Below, piece by piece: positions 8,296-16,291 of a stretch of 64,000 nt of DNA (positions within the stretch are counted from its first letter, which is position 1; each line of letters starts with the position of its first letter). A program made the position numbers and the translations under genes. The notes beneath the pieces were generated by a model, which saw only the letters and a program-made list of their open reading frames with translations, had not been told where the DNA came from and ran no database searches. Source of the stretch: an uncultured Chitinophagaceae bacterium (GTDB taxonomy: Bacteria; Bacteroidota; Bacteroidia; Chitinophagales; Chitinophagaceae); NCBI GenBank assembly GCA_936908745.1, contig CAKZFX010000024.1, positions 22,204-86,203 of the forward strand. Direction: 5' to 3'.

Positions 8296-9876
8296 ATGGT
8301 TAATAAAAAACTGCGGGTTTGGCTCCCTTTATTGTTTGCGGTTGTGATGATAGCAGGTATGTATCTCGGTTACCAGTTGCACGATCAATCAGGCTCAAAA
8401 AAATTCTTCAGTCCTAATAAAAGAGGTTCTTTGCAAGAGGCCCTTGATCTTATTCGTTTGCGATATGTGGACTCTGTTCAGCTGGATTCGCTGGAAGGCG
8501 TGGCCATTGAGCAGATGATGAATGAACTCGATCCCCACTCTGTTTACTTTCCTCCCGTTGAATTAAAAGCCGCTAACGAAGAACTGAAAGGCAACTTTGA
8601 AGGCATCGGCGTTGAGTTCAATGTATTTAAAGATACAGTCAACATTGTATATGTGATTCCCAATGGCCCAAGTGATAAAGCTGGTTTGCAGATTGGCGAC
8701 AAAGTGGTGAAAGTAAACGATAAACCACTCGTGGGCCGTGAATTCACAACAGATGAAATTAAAAATGCGATCCGTGGCGAAAGAGGTTCGAAGGTAAATG
8801 TGCAGGTGCTGCGTGATGGCAAACTAGTAACGGCCGAAGTAACAAGAGGAACGATCCCTGTTCCTTCTATTGATGCCGCATACATGATTGATAACAAAAC
8901 GGCGTATATCAAGCTCAATAAATTTACTGACAACAGCTACGAAGAATTTATGCAGGCCATGGAACGTTTGCAAAAAGAAGGTATGCAGGAACTGATCTTC
9001 GACCTGCGTGGCAACGGTGGCGGATTTATGAATGAAGCCGTTGATATGGCCGATGAATTTTTAGATGGCGATAAACTCATTGTTTACACAGAAGGTGTCA
9101 ACAGCAAACGCCAGGACTATAAATGTAAAAGACCCGGCATCTTTGAAAAAGGAAAACTGACGGTGTTGGTGGATGAACTGACAGCCAGTGCCAGTGAGGT
9201 ATTAGCCGGTTCATTACAGGACTGGTGCCGTGCCACGATCATTGGCCGCCGCAGCTTTGGTAAAGGGTTGGTACAGCAGCAATATGGTTTAAGTGATGGT
9301 TCGGCTATCCGTTTGACGGTGGCAAGATACTACCTGCCCTTTGGCCGCAGCATTCAGCGTCCCTATGAAAAAGGCCGCAAAGTGTATATGGATGAAATAT
9401 GGCAACGTTTTTCTGATGGCGAAATGCTAAACGCTGACTCTGTTAAAATAAACGGCGGTAAAACTTATAAAACCGTTTGCGATGGTGTGGTATATGGTGG
9501 TGGTGGTATCATGCCCAATGTGTTTGTTCCGTTGGATACCAACTCCGCTGTAAGGGCTGTAAATCATTTATTGGCTGATGGCAACTTTAATGGCTTTGTT
9601 TATAATTACTACTTACGTCATCGCCAGCAGATCAATGAATACAAATCGGCGGCTGACTTTGCACAACGTTTTTCTGTAAGCGGCGAAATGTGGAATGAAA
9701 TGCTCTCCTACGCTGCGGCAGAAAATATAAGCCTCAAAAACATTACGGAACAGGAAAAAGCAGCATTAGCACAACGCCTGAAAGCCTTGCTGGCAAGGTA
9801 TAAATGGCGGATGACGGGTTTTTACCAGGTGTTGAACGAAACAGATGTGGTGGTGAGGAAGGCGTTAGGGTCTTGA
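8296..9876 (+). CDS. C-terminal processing protease (S41 family, CtpA-like)
   Basis: A 526-residue envelope protease with a membrane-anchoring or signal segment (residues 7-25), a PDZ domain (about 90-185) and an S41 catalytic domain (about 200-370). The catalytic serine lies in TASASE (Ser298 or Ser300) and the general base is Lys323 in FGKG; the FDLRGNGGG loop is at 235-243. A C-terminal extension of about 150 residues follows, usual for Bacteroidota CTPs. It probably trims exported proteins. The last dozen codons are duplicated at 10449-10490 beyond the next gene (see that entry). Confidence 0.93.
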   Translation: MVNKKLRVWLPLLFAVVMIAGMYLGYQLHDQSGSKKFFSPNKRGSLQEALDLIRLRYVDSVQLDSLEGVAIEQMMNELDPHSVYFPPVELKAANEELKGNFEGIGVEFNVFKDTVNIVYVIPNGPSDKAGLQIGDKVVKVNDKPLVGREFTTDEIKNAIRGERGSKVNVQVLRDGKLVTAEVTRGTIPVPSIDAAYMIDNKTAYIKLNKFTDNSYEEFMQAMERLQKEGMQELIFDLRGNGGGFMNEAVDMADEFLDGDKLIVYTEGVNSKRQDYKCKRPGIFEKGKLTVLVDELTASASEVLAGSLQDWCRATIIGRRSFGKGLVQQQYGLSDGSAIRLTVARYYLPFGRSIQRPYEKGRKVYMDEIWQRFSDGEMLNADSVKINGGKTYKTVCDGVVYGGGGIMPNVFVPLDTNSAVRAVNHLLADGNFNGFVYNYYLRHRQQINEYKSAADFAQRFSVSGEMWNEMLSYAAAENISLKNITEQEKAALAQRLKALLARYKWRMTGFYQVLNETDVVVRKALGS

Positions 9877-9884
9877 TGATTTGG

Positions 9885-9985
9885 TTTCCCACAAACCTGC
9901 CTGTCGGCAGACAGGGCCACTAAGATTCACAAAGGAATACATAAATGTTCTTTGTGTCTTTCTCTTTGTGCCTTTGTGGGAGATA
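9885..9985. repeat. Intergenic repeat block: palindrome plus CAAAG words
   Basis: It starts with the dispersed palindromic word CCTGCCTGTCGGCAGACAGG (9896-9915; CCTGTC/GACAGG or CTGCC/GGCAG can pair) followed by drifting words such as CACAAAGGA and TTTGTGTCTTT in both orientations. The same combination occurs at 31433, 31533, 47539 and 49227. No coding potential. Confidence 0.75.
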
Positions 9986-10011
9986 AAAGTAATTATCTGA
10001 CAGTTAGCAAA

Positions 10012-10039
10012 TTGCAATTCTAAGGATTTCGTAACTTTA
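10012..10039 (+). promoter_or_regulatory. Promoter, copy 1 of a duplicated block
   Basis: TTG (10012-10014), 17 bases, then TAACTTTA (10032-10039) fits the Bacteroidota promoter consensus. It is part of a block of about 50 bp (about 10015-10065) that recurs at 10585-10635 with the same -33/-7 geometry and an aligned ATG. It drives the HigA-like gene. Confidence 0.6.
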
Positions 10040-10092
10040 TAGGTTGGACTTTTTTGTTTTACATGACGGGGTAAATGCAAAAACAATTTAAA

Positions 10093-10449
10093 ATGAACAT
10101 TAAGCCTATAAAAACGAAAAAAGATTATGAACAGGCAATGCTCAGACTTGAGAGCCTGTTCGATGCAAAAAAGGGAACACCCAAAGGTGACGAATTAGAA
10201 ATATTGACTTTACTAATTGAAAAATACGAGGACGAAAAATTCCCGATTGATTTACCCGATCCGATCGAAGCCATCAAATTTCGCATGGAGCAATCGGGTT
10301 TGACACAAACTGATTTAGCTGATATTGTTGGACAAAAGAGCAGGGCCAGTGAAATCCTGAGCCGCAAGCGAAAACTTTCACTATACATGATCCGGCAACT
10401 TCACAATAAATGGAATATTCCAACGGAGGTATTGGTACAAGCATATTAA
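10093..10449 (+). CDS. HigA-like antitoxin / XRE-type helix-turn-helix protein
   Basis: A 118-residue DNA-binding protein with the N-terminal MNIKPIKTKKDYEQA pattern of HigA-family antitoxins and a helix-turn-helix around SGLTQTDLADIVG and a following RASEILSRKRKLS helix. An in-frame ATG 18 bp upstream (10075) exists, but the family start favours 10093. HigA normally follows a HigB RelE-type toxin; here no toxin gene lies on either side, so it is an orphan. The gene sits between two copies of the ctpA 3' end and of a promoter block, which suggests insertion as a small cassette. Confidence 0.85.
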   Translation: MNIKPIKTKKDYEQAMLRLESLFDAKKGTPKGDELEILTLLIEKYEDEKFPIDLPDPIEAIKFRMEQSGLTQTDLADIVGQKSRASEILSRKRKLSLYMIRQLHNKWNIPTEVLVQAY

Positions 10450-10490
10450 GTGAAACGGATGTGGTGATGAGAAAAGCGTTGGGGTTGTAA
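10449..10490 (+). pseudogene. Duplicated 3' end of the S41 protease gene
   Basis: These bases read S-E-T-D-V-V-M-R-K-A-L-G-L-stop, against N-E-T-D-V-V-V-R-K-A-L-G-S-stop at the end of the protease gene (9835-9876). Over the 12 codons from GAA, four differ only synonymously (ACA/ACG, AGG/AGA, AAG/AAA, TTA/TTG) and two change an amino acid. The third-position pattern says the copy diverged while still coding, so it comes from a related protease gene rather than from fresh duplication. Confidence 0.8.
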
Positions 10491-10572
10491 AATCTCACGC
10501 AAAGACGCCAAGAGTGTCTTGTGTATTTCCTTAGCGAATCTTGGCGGCTTTTCGTGAAATAATTGAATGGTA
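10491..10572. repeat. Intergenic repeat words (CAAAGACGCCAAG type)
   Basis: The stretch carries CGCAAAGACGCCAAGAG, TTCCTTAGCGAATCTTGGCGG and TTTCGTGAAATAATT, members of the same drifting word family seen at 31590-31760 and 47650-47730. It corresponds in position to the repeat block before copy 1 of the promoter. Confidence 0.65.
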
Positions 10573-10580
10573 TTCAACTG

Positions 10581-10609
10581 TTTGCAATTCTACAAATTTC
10601 GTAACTTTA
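10581..10609 (+). promoter_or_regulatory. Promoter, copy 2 of a duplicated block
   Basis: TTTG (10581-10584), 17 bases, then TAACTTTA (10602-10609), aligned base for base with copy 1 at an offset of 570. The ATG of the next gene (10633) aligns with an ATG in copy 1 (10063) that opens only a three-codon frame. Confidence 0.65.
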
Positions 10610-10632
10610 TAGGTTAGATTATCTTGTCTTAA

Positions 10633-11091
10633 ATGAATGTAATAGAAGACATCCGTGATATTTTTTCAATTCTTCATGACGGATCCATTACAGCGTGGAC
10701 CGGAGATAATGATTGGCTCACATTAACAATCAAATGTGATTATCTCGCAGAACGCATCGACAAGTCATACACGAAATTCTATGTTGACTTATATAAAATA
10801 AAACAATTAGAATTTCATCCGTGGCCAAACCCGGCAGATCTTCCTGCTATTATCAAAACTGATTTTACCGACATCTTTAAAGCTGAATTGGATATACTCT
10901 CAGCAGAAATAAAAGAGGATGTTGTTATTGTTACCTGTAATCAAACCGACACAGACTTTGACTATTGCGGTGGGCACCTTGCAATCAGCTGTGAAACGAT
11001 CAAAATATCCGACCAGTCTGAAAACGAATTGATGATTGATCAACTTGATGCCATATGCAAAAGCTACTGGAATGAACTTGGTAAGCAATAA
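10633..11091 (+). CDS. Hypothetical acidic protein, 152 aa
   Basis: I do not recognise this protein. It is acidic, soluble in appearance, and lacks a signal peptide. A run NQTDTDFDYCGGHLAISCETIKI in the second half looks like the core of a small beta-rich domain, and the size and acidity would suit an immunity-type or housekeeping accessory protein, but that is only an impression. It is driven by promoter copy 2, and the ATG at 10633 is about 23 bases from the -7 box. A hairpin follows its stop. Confidence 0.7.
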   Translation: MNVIEDIRDIFSILHDGSITAWTGDNDWLTLTIKCDYLAERIDKSYTKFYVDLYKIKQLEFHPWPNPADLPAIIKTDFTDIFKAELDILSAEIKEDVVIVTCNQTDTDFDYCGGHLAISCETIKISDQSENELMIDQLDAICKSYWNELGKQ

Positions 11092-11123
11092 AATGGCCTA
11101 CCATTATAAAACGATAGGCCATT
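11092..11123. terminator. Hairpin between convergent genes
   Basis: Exact 9-bp arms AATGGCCTA (11092-11100) and TAGGCCATT (11115-11123) with a 14-base loop. On the minus strand the stem is followed by TTATT, so it could end the DUF6249-type gene; on the plus strand it follows the 152-aa gene directly but lacks a U-run. Confidence 0.55.
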
Positions 11124-11145
11124 CTCTGCTTTTCAGGGCTATAAA

Positions 11146-11565
11146 TTAATTCTTCACATAGCTGTCTTTATTCTCATCCCACCACTTCTTTTCCATTTTA
11201 TAAGAACCAAACAATCCCAGGCCTCCGCCGATAGCGATCAGGGCGAAATAAAGAGCCGGTGCGCCGTCATTGTCACGGTGGCGGAAAGTGCGGTCATTAA
11301 ACACTTCTGTTGTATAATGCGTGTTCAGGATATAAAAATCAAGAATATAAGCCACAAACAATCCCATACCGGCGCCGATCAGCAGCAACGCCCATTTCAG
11401 GTTTTTATAAGGTGCCGGCCGGTTCACGATCTGTTTTGGATTGATCCCTTTTTCGATCAGGGCCATATTCTCCCTGTTGGATAAATAACGCAGGCCCAAT
11501 ATCAGGATAAACAGTGCCAGTGTACTGATTATCATCCATATTATCGCCATTTTACCTTCGTTCAT
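11146..11565 (-). CDS. DUF6249-like small membrane protein
   Basis: A 139-residue protein with an N-terminal membrane helix (about residues 7-26), the motif NRENMALIEKGINP typical of DUF6249 proteins, two close helices (about 54-75) and a C-terminal helix (about 104-122) ending in a charged tail. Such proteins are commonly encoded next to ECF sigma factors in Bacteroidota, as here where the sigma gene starts divergently at 11822. The function is unknown; a role in the same envelope-linked regulatory unit is likely from context only. Confidence 0.8.
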   Translation of the reverse strand: MNEGKMAIIWMIISTLALFILILGLRYLSNRENMALIEKGINPKQIVNRPAPYKNLKWALLLIGAGMGLFVAYILDFYILNTHYTTEVFNDRTFRHRDNDGAPALYFALIAIGGGLGLFGSYKMEKKWWDENKDSYVKN

Positions 11566-11615
11566 GATGTCTTCATTTTATAATTAAAAATAAGGTTCGT
11601 TTAGCTCTTTGACCA

Positions 11616-11757
11616 CTGCCCTTGCAGGCAGGTTACATCTTTTCCGGAAAAAATATACAAGAGCGGTTACAAAGACTATGACCACAGCCGTTGGCCAAAG
11701 GTTACAGGCAATTGGCCCATTGCCAATTGCCGGTTGCTTATTGCCTGTTATATATTG
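11616..11757. repeat. Intergenic palindrome and GGCAATTGGC words
   Basis: CTGCC/GGCAG arms (11616-11631) belong to the dispersed CCTGCC palindrome family. 11700-11757 is packed with words such as AGGCAATTGGCC, GCCAATTGCCGG and TTATTGCCTG; their reverse complement matches the words at 17080-17104 and 26233-26340. They sit just upstream of the sigma factor gene. Confidence 0.65.
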
Positions 11758-11821
11758 ACTATTGGAATAAACTTAATTTGCACTGTAACCAAACCCTTTC
11801 CGCGGTAGTCATATCTGCAGC

Positions 11822-12403
11822 ATGTCAACCGGACTGAATGATAGCGAGATCATTAGCAAAGTGATCAGTGGCGACCATTCCGCTTATGCGGAACTGGTAA
11901 ACCGTTACCAGCACTATGTATTTACGCTGGTGTTGCGCATGGTCAAAAGCCGGGAAGATGCCGAAGAAGTGGCGCAGGATGTATTTATAAAGGCTTATAA
12001 ATACCTGTCCGACTTCCGGGGCGATGCCAAATTCAGCACCTGGCTCTATACCATTGTCAACACGACCTGCATCACTTTTTTACGGAAGAAAAAACTGGAG
12101 ATCCACTCGCTGGACAATGAGCAGGTGTTTGAAGTGGCAGATAGCAAGGATTCCGGTTTCAGGGCTAACTTAGTAGAGCAAAAATCAAAGCAGGCCATGG
12201 TGCAGCAGGCGATTGGCCTCCTGAGCGTGGATGATGCACAGATCATCACCCTTTTTTACAAGGCAGAACAGAGTTTAGACGAAATAGCGGCGATCATAGG
12301 CGTGGAAGTAAACACGGCGAAAGTAAGGTTACACAGGGCAAGAACGAGATTAAAGGAAAAAATGGAAACCCATTTTGCAGAAGAAGTAAAAAACCTTGAT
12401 TAA
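11822..12403 (+). CDS. ECF-type RNA polymerase sigma factor
   Basis: A 193-residue sigma-70 family protein. Region 2 spans about residues 22-92 with the core-binding segment EDAEEVAQDVFIKAYKYL and the -10 recognition part DFRGDAKFSTWLYTI; region 4 spans about 130-185 with the helix-turn-helix ending EVNTAKVRLHRARTRLKEK. There is no region 1 or 3. A gene for a membrane protein with the size and topology of an anti-sigma factor starts 14 bp downstream, so the pair should respond to an envelope signal. Confidence 0.95.
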   Translation: MSTGLNDSEIISKVISGDHSAYAELVNRYQHYVFTLVLRMVKSREDAEEVAQDVFIKAYKYLSDFRGDAKFSTWLYTIVNTTCITFLRKKKLEIHSLDNEQVFEVADSKDSGFRANLVEQKSKQAMVQQAIGLLSVDDAQIITLFYKAEQSLDEIAAIIGVEVNTAKVRLHRARTRLKEKMETHFAEEVKNLD

Positions 12404-12417
12404 AAAATGCAGTTGTT

Positions 12418-12927
12418 ATGGAAACAAATCGCAGTATAGAGGAAAGATTGTGGGACTATATTGATAATAGTTCCACCGCCGGTGAAAAAACCGTGATTGA
12501 GCAATTGCTTCAATCTGATGCGGAGTGGAAAGCAAAATATGCTGAACTGCTGGAGGTAAATGCCATGCTCAACAGTGCTGACCTCGAAGCACCGTCCATG
12601 CGTTTCACTAAAAATGTAATGGAAGAAATTTCCAAACTGCATATTGCACCGGCCACCAGCACTTATATCAATAAAAAGATCATCTGGGGCATTGGTCTCT
12701 TCTTTGCCACCATCATTATCGGCTTTTTGGTGTATGGTTTCGGGCAGATGGATTGGAGCGGCACTGAAAAATTTACCGTCAGCGACCGGCTGGACAAAAT
12801 GGACTTCAGCAAATTCTTTAATAATACCTGGGTGAATGCCTTTATGATGGTCAATATCATTGTCGGCCTCTTCCTTTTCGACAAATACTTATCCAATAAG
12901 CGGAAGCAATTCCGTAAAGAAGCTTGA
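12418..12927 (+). CDS. Putative anti-sigma factor, membrane-bound
   Basis: A 169-residue protein with a cytosolic N-terminal half (residues 1-85) containing a helical IEERLWDYIDN segment like the sigma-binding part of anti-sigma factors, a membrane helix at about 88-108, a short periplasmic loop with the repeated word DRLDKMDFSKFF, and a second helix at about 138-156. The zinc-binding HxxxCxxC of classical ZAS domains is absent. Its place 14 bp after the ECF sigma gene is the main reason for the call. Confidence 0.75.
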   Translation: METNRSIEERLWDYIDNSSTAGEKTVIEQLLQSDAEWKAKYAELLEVNAMLNSADLEAPSMRFTKNVMEEISKLHIAPATSTYINKKIIWGIGLFFATIIIGFLVYGFGQMDWSGTEKFTVSDRLDKMDFSKFFNNTWVNAFMMVNIIVGLFLFDKYLSNKRKQFRKEA

Positions 12928-12951
12928 TGATACTTTATCATTGAGTCCGGT

Positions 12952-12980
12952 AAAGCCTTCCTGTTTGCAGGAGGGCTTTT
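12952..12980 (+). terminator. Rho-independent terminator of the sigma/anti-sigma unit
   Basis: Arms AAAGCCTTCCTG and CAGGAGGGCTTT pair over about 12 bp with one G-U pair around a TTTG loop, followed by TTTT-AATTT. It lies between convergent genes and may also slow transcription arriving on the other strand. Confidence 0.85.
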
Positions 12981-12983
12981 AAT

Positions 12984-14171
12984 TTAAGGCTTGATCACCT
13001 GTGTTTTTCCTTCTGTATCTATCAGCTGGACGATAAATTTTCGCTTCTTAAAAACAGCTAATGCCGTTTCAGCCAACTCCTGAGGACTTCGTATTTCCAT
13101 CATATCTGCCGGTATTACGATGTTTTCAATATCCGTCTCCTTAAAATAAACTTTTGCAAGAAACGGGTAAGAAACATTCACTGAATCTTTATTTAAAAAG
13201 AAAGCCTTCTTTCCGTTTTCAAATATCCAATCCGGGCGATTATGAATATAATTGGTTGCTGGCGCAAAAAGGAATGCATTAACCTTTTTATCGTCAAGCT
13301 TCTTATTAAAAGGATTCCCTTTCTTATCTGTGAATATTGCATACTTCTTTACATCGGCGATAGTAAAATAAGGATGGTCAAGATCACCCCGGGAACGTTC
13401 AGCTAAAACAGTCTGGTCAATCGTATAAGGATCAATACCTGTTAATTCTTTCAACATGGCTGCCATGGGTATAGCCCAGCCCTCTATCGGATATTCGCCT
13501 ATATGAGCAAAACCACAATAAACAATTACTTTGCTGCCCGGCAAACTGTCTAATAGTCTTGCTAAGTTCTTTGCCTGCCCGGTTTCCCTTTGCTGTTGCT
13601 GTCCTCCCGATGATTGCTCATATGGATAGAGTGAATAATTTAACCGGTTAGCCTCCCGTATCAGGTTGCCAAACTGTGGTTCCATCGAATAATAACCCGT
13701 GTTGAGGTTGGGATATTGGCTGTTTTCTTTAAAGGCGGGACGTGTAGAAAATGTTTCAGCCGCAAAATGAGTAAACCCGGCTTTCTTTAAATCCTCCAGC
13801 AAGGATGTAACAAAAACCCTGTGCCTGGGATTATAATGTGCTTCATTAAAAATAATGACCCTGTTTTCCTTCGCTTTCTTAAGAATAAACGTCCGGGCAT
13901 CAACGGGTTTATAAGTTTTTACAAAATCAATGCTATCCTCTCTTGAAACTTTTCGTTTGTAAGGTCTTGCCTTATCCCATTCCTGTAAAGCTTCTTTATA
14001 CAACCCGATAAATGACAAATCACTGGAGGTCTTTCCTCCACGCCATGAATTTGAATCAGACTTTATATTTTCATAAATCGAAGAAGAAAACTTATAAGGA
14101 AACGGGTCTTTTACTTGCGCCTGCGATTGGCTGACAGCAAATAACAGTAATAAAACAAATAGTTTTTTCAT
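12984..14171 (-). CDS. Secreted ChaN/EreA/Tiki-superfamily-like protein
   Basis: A 395-residue exported protein (signal peptide MKKLFVLLLLFAVSQSQAQ, residues 1-19). Two motifs resemble the haem-binding ChaN / erythromycin-esterase / Tiki superfamily: FNEAHYNPRHR at about 106-116 (a GExHxxxxHR-like site with Glu and two His) and VYCGFAHIGEYP near 213-224. The C-terminal third has no recognisable domain. Possible roles include haem or metal binding or hydrolysis of a small substrate; the activity cannot be read from sequence. It is convergent with the anti-sigma gene and alone in its orientation. Confidence 0.7.
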   Translation of the reverse strand: MKKLFVLLLLFAVSQSQAQVKDPFPYKFSSSIYENIKSDSNSWRGGKTSSDLSFIGLYKEALQEWDKARPYKRKVSREDSIDFVKTYKPVDARTFILKKAKENRVIIFNEAHYNPRHRVFVTSLLEDLKKAGFTHFAAETFSTRPAFKENSQYPNLNTGYYSMEPQFGNLIREANRLNYSLYPYEQSSGGQQQQRETGQAKNLARLLDSLPGSKVIVYCGFAHIGEYPIEGWAIPMAAMLKELTGIDPYTIDQTVLAERSRGDLDHPYFTIADVKKYAIFTDKKGNPFNKKLDDKKVNAFLFAPATNYIHNRPDWIFENGKKAFFLNKDSVNVSYPFLAKVYFKETDIENIVIPADMMEIRSPQELAETALAVFKKRKFIVQLIDTEGKTQVIKP

Positions 14172-14333
14172 ATGAATTAACGACTTGAAATGATCCGGAA
14201 AATTCCTTTTTCAAATATGCAGCTTGTTATGATAACTTCCTGCCTGATTACTTCTGCAAGGATAAATATTGTCTTTAATAAACAATGTTTTTATGCAATA
14301 CTAACACCCGTTATTCCTTCTCCCAAAAAACCA

Positions 14334-14341
14334 TAAATTTG
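14334..14341 (+). promoter_or_regulatory. -7 promoter box of the cystathionine beta-synthase gene
   Basis: TAAATTTG matches TAnnTTTG fully and lies 18 bases before the ATG at 14359. A weak TTATT stands at about the -33 position. Confidence 0.55.
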
Positions 14342-14358
14342 CCGCAACAAATAAGCAC

Positions 14359-15720
14359 ATGGACATTAAGAACAACATACTGGAAACGATTGGCAACACG
14401 CCCCTGATCCGTTTAAACAAACTGACCAAAGATCTGCCTTGCACCGTGCTGGCAAAAGTAGACTACTTCAATCCCGGCAACTCTATCAAAGACCGTATGG
14501 CGCTGAAAATGGTGGAAGTGGCCGAGCAGGAAGGTAAACTGAAACCCGGTGGCACCATCATCGAGGGAACCAGCGGCAACACCGGTATGGGACTCGCCCT
14601 GGCAGCCGTGGTAAAAGGCTATAAATGCATATTTGTAACGACTGATAAACAATCCAAAGAGAAAGCCGATATTCTGAAAGCCGTGGGCGCCGAAGTGATC
14701 GTTTGCCCTACGAACGTGATGCCGGAAGACCCTAAAAGCTACTACAGTGTGGCAGCCAGGCTGGCCAAAGAGATTCCCAACTCTTACCACATGAATCAAT
14801 ACGATAACCTGGCCAATCGTTTGGCACACTACGAAACCACCGGCCCCGAGATCTGGAGACAGACCGATGGAAAGATCACACACCTTGTTTGCACAGCAGG
14901 AACAGGCGGCACCATCACCGGGACAGCTCAATACTTAAAAGAAAAAAATCCCAACATACAAATATGGGCCATAGATGTGTATGGCTCTTTGCTCACAAAA
15001 TACTTCCGTACGGGTGAAATTGATATGAAAGAAGTACACCCTTATATCAGTGAAGGCTTTGGCGAAGACTTTGTGCCCAAAAACTATGATATGAGTGTGA
15101 TCGACCAGTTTGAACAGGTGACGGATAAAGACGGCGCCGTAATGGCAAGAAGACTGGCAAAGGAAGAGGGCTTATTCTGTGGTTACAGCGCAGGTAGTTG
15201 CCTGCAGGGTTTAATGCAACTGAAAAGCACATTGAAAAAAGATGATCTCGTTGTTTGCATCCTTCATGACCATGGCAGCCGGTATGTTGGAAAAATCTAC
15301 AATGACCAATGGATGATTGAAAGAGGTTTCCTTGATGTAAAAACATTCAAAGACATCATCAGTGCAAGGGGTGCTGCAAAAAAACTGATCACTGTGGAGC
15401 CTTCACAAACGATAGCTGAAGCCGTGGAGCTGATGAAAAAATATGATATCGAACACCTGCCTGTTATGAATGGCAGCGGCCCCGTTGGCGCTATCAGCGA
15501 AAGCGGTTTATTCCAGAAAATATTCGACAATCCCGAGATAAAAAATGCCAAAATAGGCGACGTGATCGAACCACTATTCCCCATCGTGGAATTTGATACG
15601 CCTGTGGAACGTCTCAGCCACCTGATCAACCGCGAAAATGGCGCTGTGCTGGCAAAAGACGATGCCGGTAATTACCACATTGTAACAAAATATGATGTGA
15701 TCCAGGCACTGGGTAACTAG
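14359..15720 (+). CDS. Cystathionine beta-synthase with CBS pair
   Basis: A 453-residue PLP enzyme condensing homocysteine and serine to cystathionine (or acting as cysteine synthase). The fold-type II domain covers residues 1-320: PLP Lys44 in NPGNSIKDR, SGNTGMG near 72-78, and the phosphate loop GTGGTITG near 187. Two CBS motifs (about 335-450: HLPVMNGSGPVGAISE and NGAVLAKDDAGNYHIVT) form a regulatory module. The CBS pair separates it from plain CysK/CysM, of which another is encoded at 21967. It is monocistronic with its own promoter. Confidence 0.93.
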   Translation: MDIKNNILETIGNTPLIRLNKLTKDLPCTVLAKVDYFNPGNSIKDRMALKMVEVAEQEGKLKPGGTIIEGTSGNTGMGLALAAVVKGYKCIFVTTDKQSKEKADILKAVGAEVIVCPTNVMPEDPKSYYSVAARLAKEIPNSYHMNQYDNLANRLAHYETTGPEIWRQTDGKITHLVCTAGTGGTITGTAQYLKEKNPNIQIWAIDVYGSLLTKYFRTGEIDMKEVHPYISEGFGEDFVPKNYDMSVIDQFEQVTDKDGAVMARRLAKEEGLFCGYSAGSCLQGLMQLKSTLKKDDLVVCILHDHGSRYVGKIYNDQWMIERGFLDVKTFKDIISARGAAKKLITVEPSQTIAEAVELMKKYDIEHLPVMNGSGPVGAISESGLFQKIFDNPEIKNAKIGDVIEPLFPIVEFDTPVERLSHLINRENGAVLAKDDAGNYHIVTKYDVIQALGN

Positions 15721-16291
15721 ACACAATAAAGCCCGGAAGCGGTCTAAATTGCTTCCGGCAACGTTACCGGAGGTCAATTCAGGTAGAATTACGATACACC
15801 ACATGTAGCTTCTCCTACCCACTTTGTGGTATGCTTTACTATGAATGCGGTAAATACTGATGCTCAAAAACAGGGCAAAACTGCTCTATATTCTTAACGC
15901 TCTGCTAATTACTTTTGTATCAGAAGTTGATTGATAACAATTCAATCTTTTCATGCTCTTAGAAGTCCAATATCCAAACAGAAAAAACCAGAAACCAATT
16001 CCTTAGAAAGATCAAAACCAAAAATCCAGTATCACTCAACTTCTATTTTTTTTAGTTGTCTTTGAAAAACCAGTCCAAAATCCAAGATCCTGACGAAAGA
16101 TCTGTCCTATCCATTCCTTGATGAACCTATGTCACCGTGTCCAAATCCAATGAAAGAAGTTTATTAACCGTCCGGAACCCTCCTGCTAACAAAACTTAGC
16201 AGGAGGCGCGGTGATCCTTCCGCTTCTTTCCAAATCTTCCACACAATTTTCCATTATTTTTTAGGGTATTAATTTTGCTGCAAACATTTGC
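15721..16291. other. 571-bp gene-free stretch with two strong hairpins
   Basis: No credible gene is visible on either strand. An 8-bp hairpin CCGGAAGC/GCTTCCGG (15733-15758, 10-base loop) follows the synthase stop and may end its transcript although it lacks a U-run. An 11-bp perfect hairpin CCTCCTGCTAA/TTAGCAGGAGG (16179-16206, loop CAAAAC) lies upstream of the next gene. Between 15950 and 16150 the sequence is AT-rich and repeats words such as AAATCCAGTATC and AAATCCAAGATCC. I looked for a cobalamin riboswitch because of the next gene and saw no B12-box. Confidence 0.6.
16270..16277 (+). promoter_or_regulatory. -7 promoter box of the BtuF-like gene
   Basis: TAATTTTG matches the TAnnTTTG consensus and lies 15 bases before the ATG at 16292, leaving a very short leader. 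Confidence 0.5.

Noticed and set aside
10063..10074. Start codon in promoter copy 1 as a toxin gene for the HigA-like antitoxin
   Set aside because: It opens only three codons (ATG ACG GGG) before TAA, so no HigB is encoded there.
9865..10086. 73-residue minus-strand frame containing RQAGLW
   Set aside because: It is made of the CCTGCC palindrome and CAAAG words; such peptides arise wherever the repeat occurs.
15721..16291. Cobalamin riboswitch before the BtuF-like gene
   Set aside because: No B12-box or other conserved riboswitch segments were found, and the likely promoter lies downstream of the hairpins.
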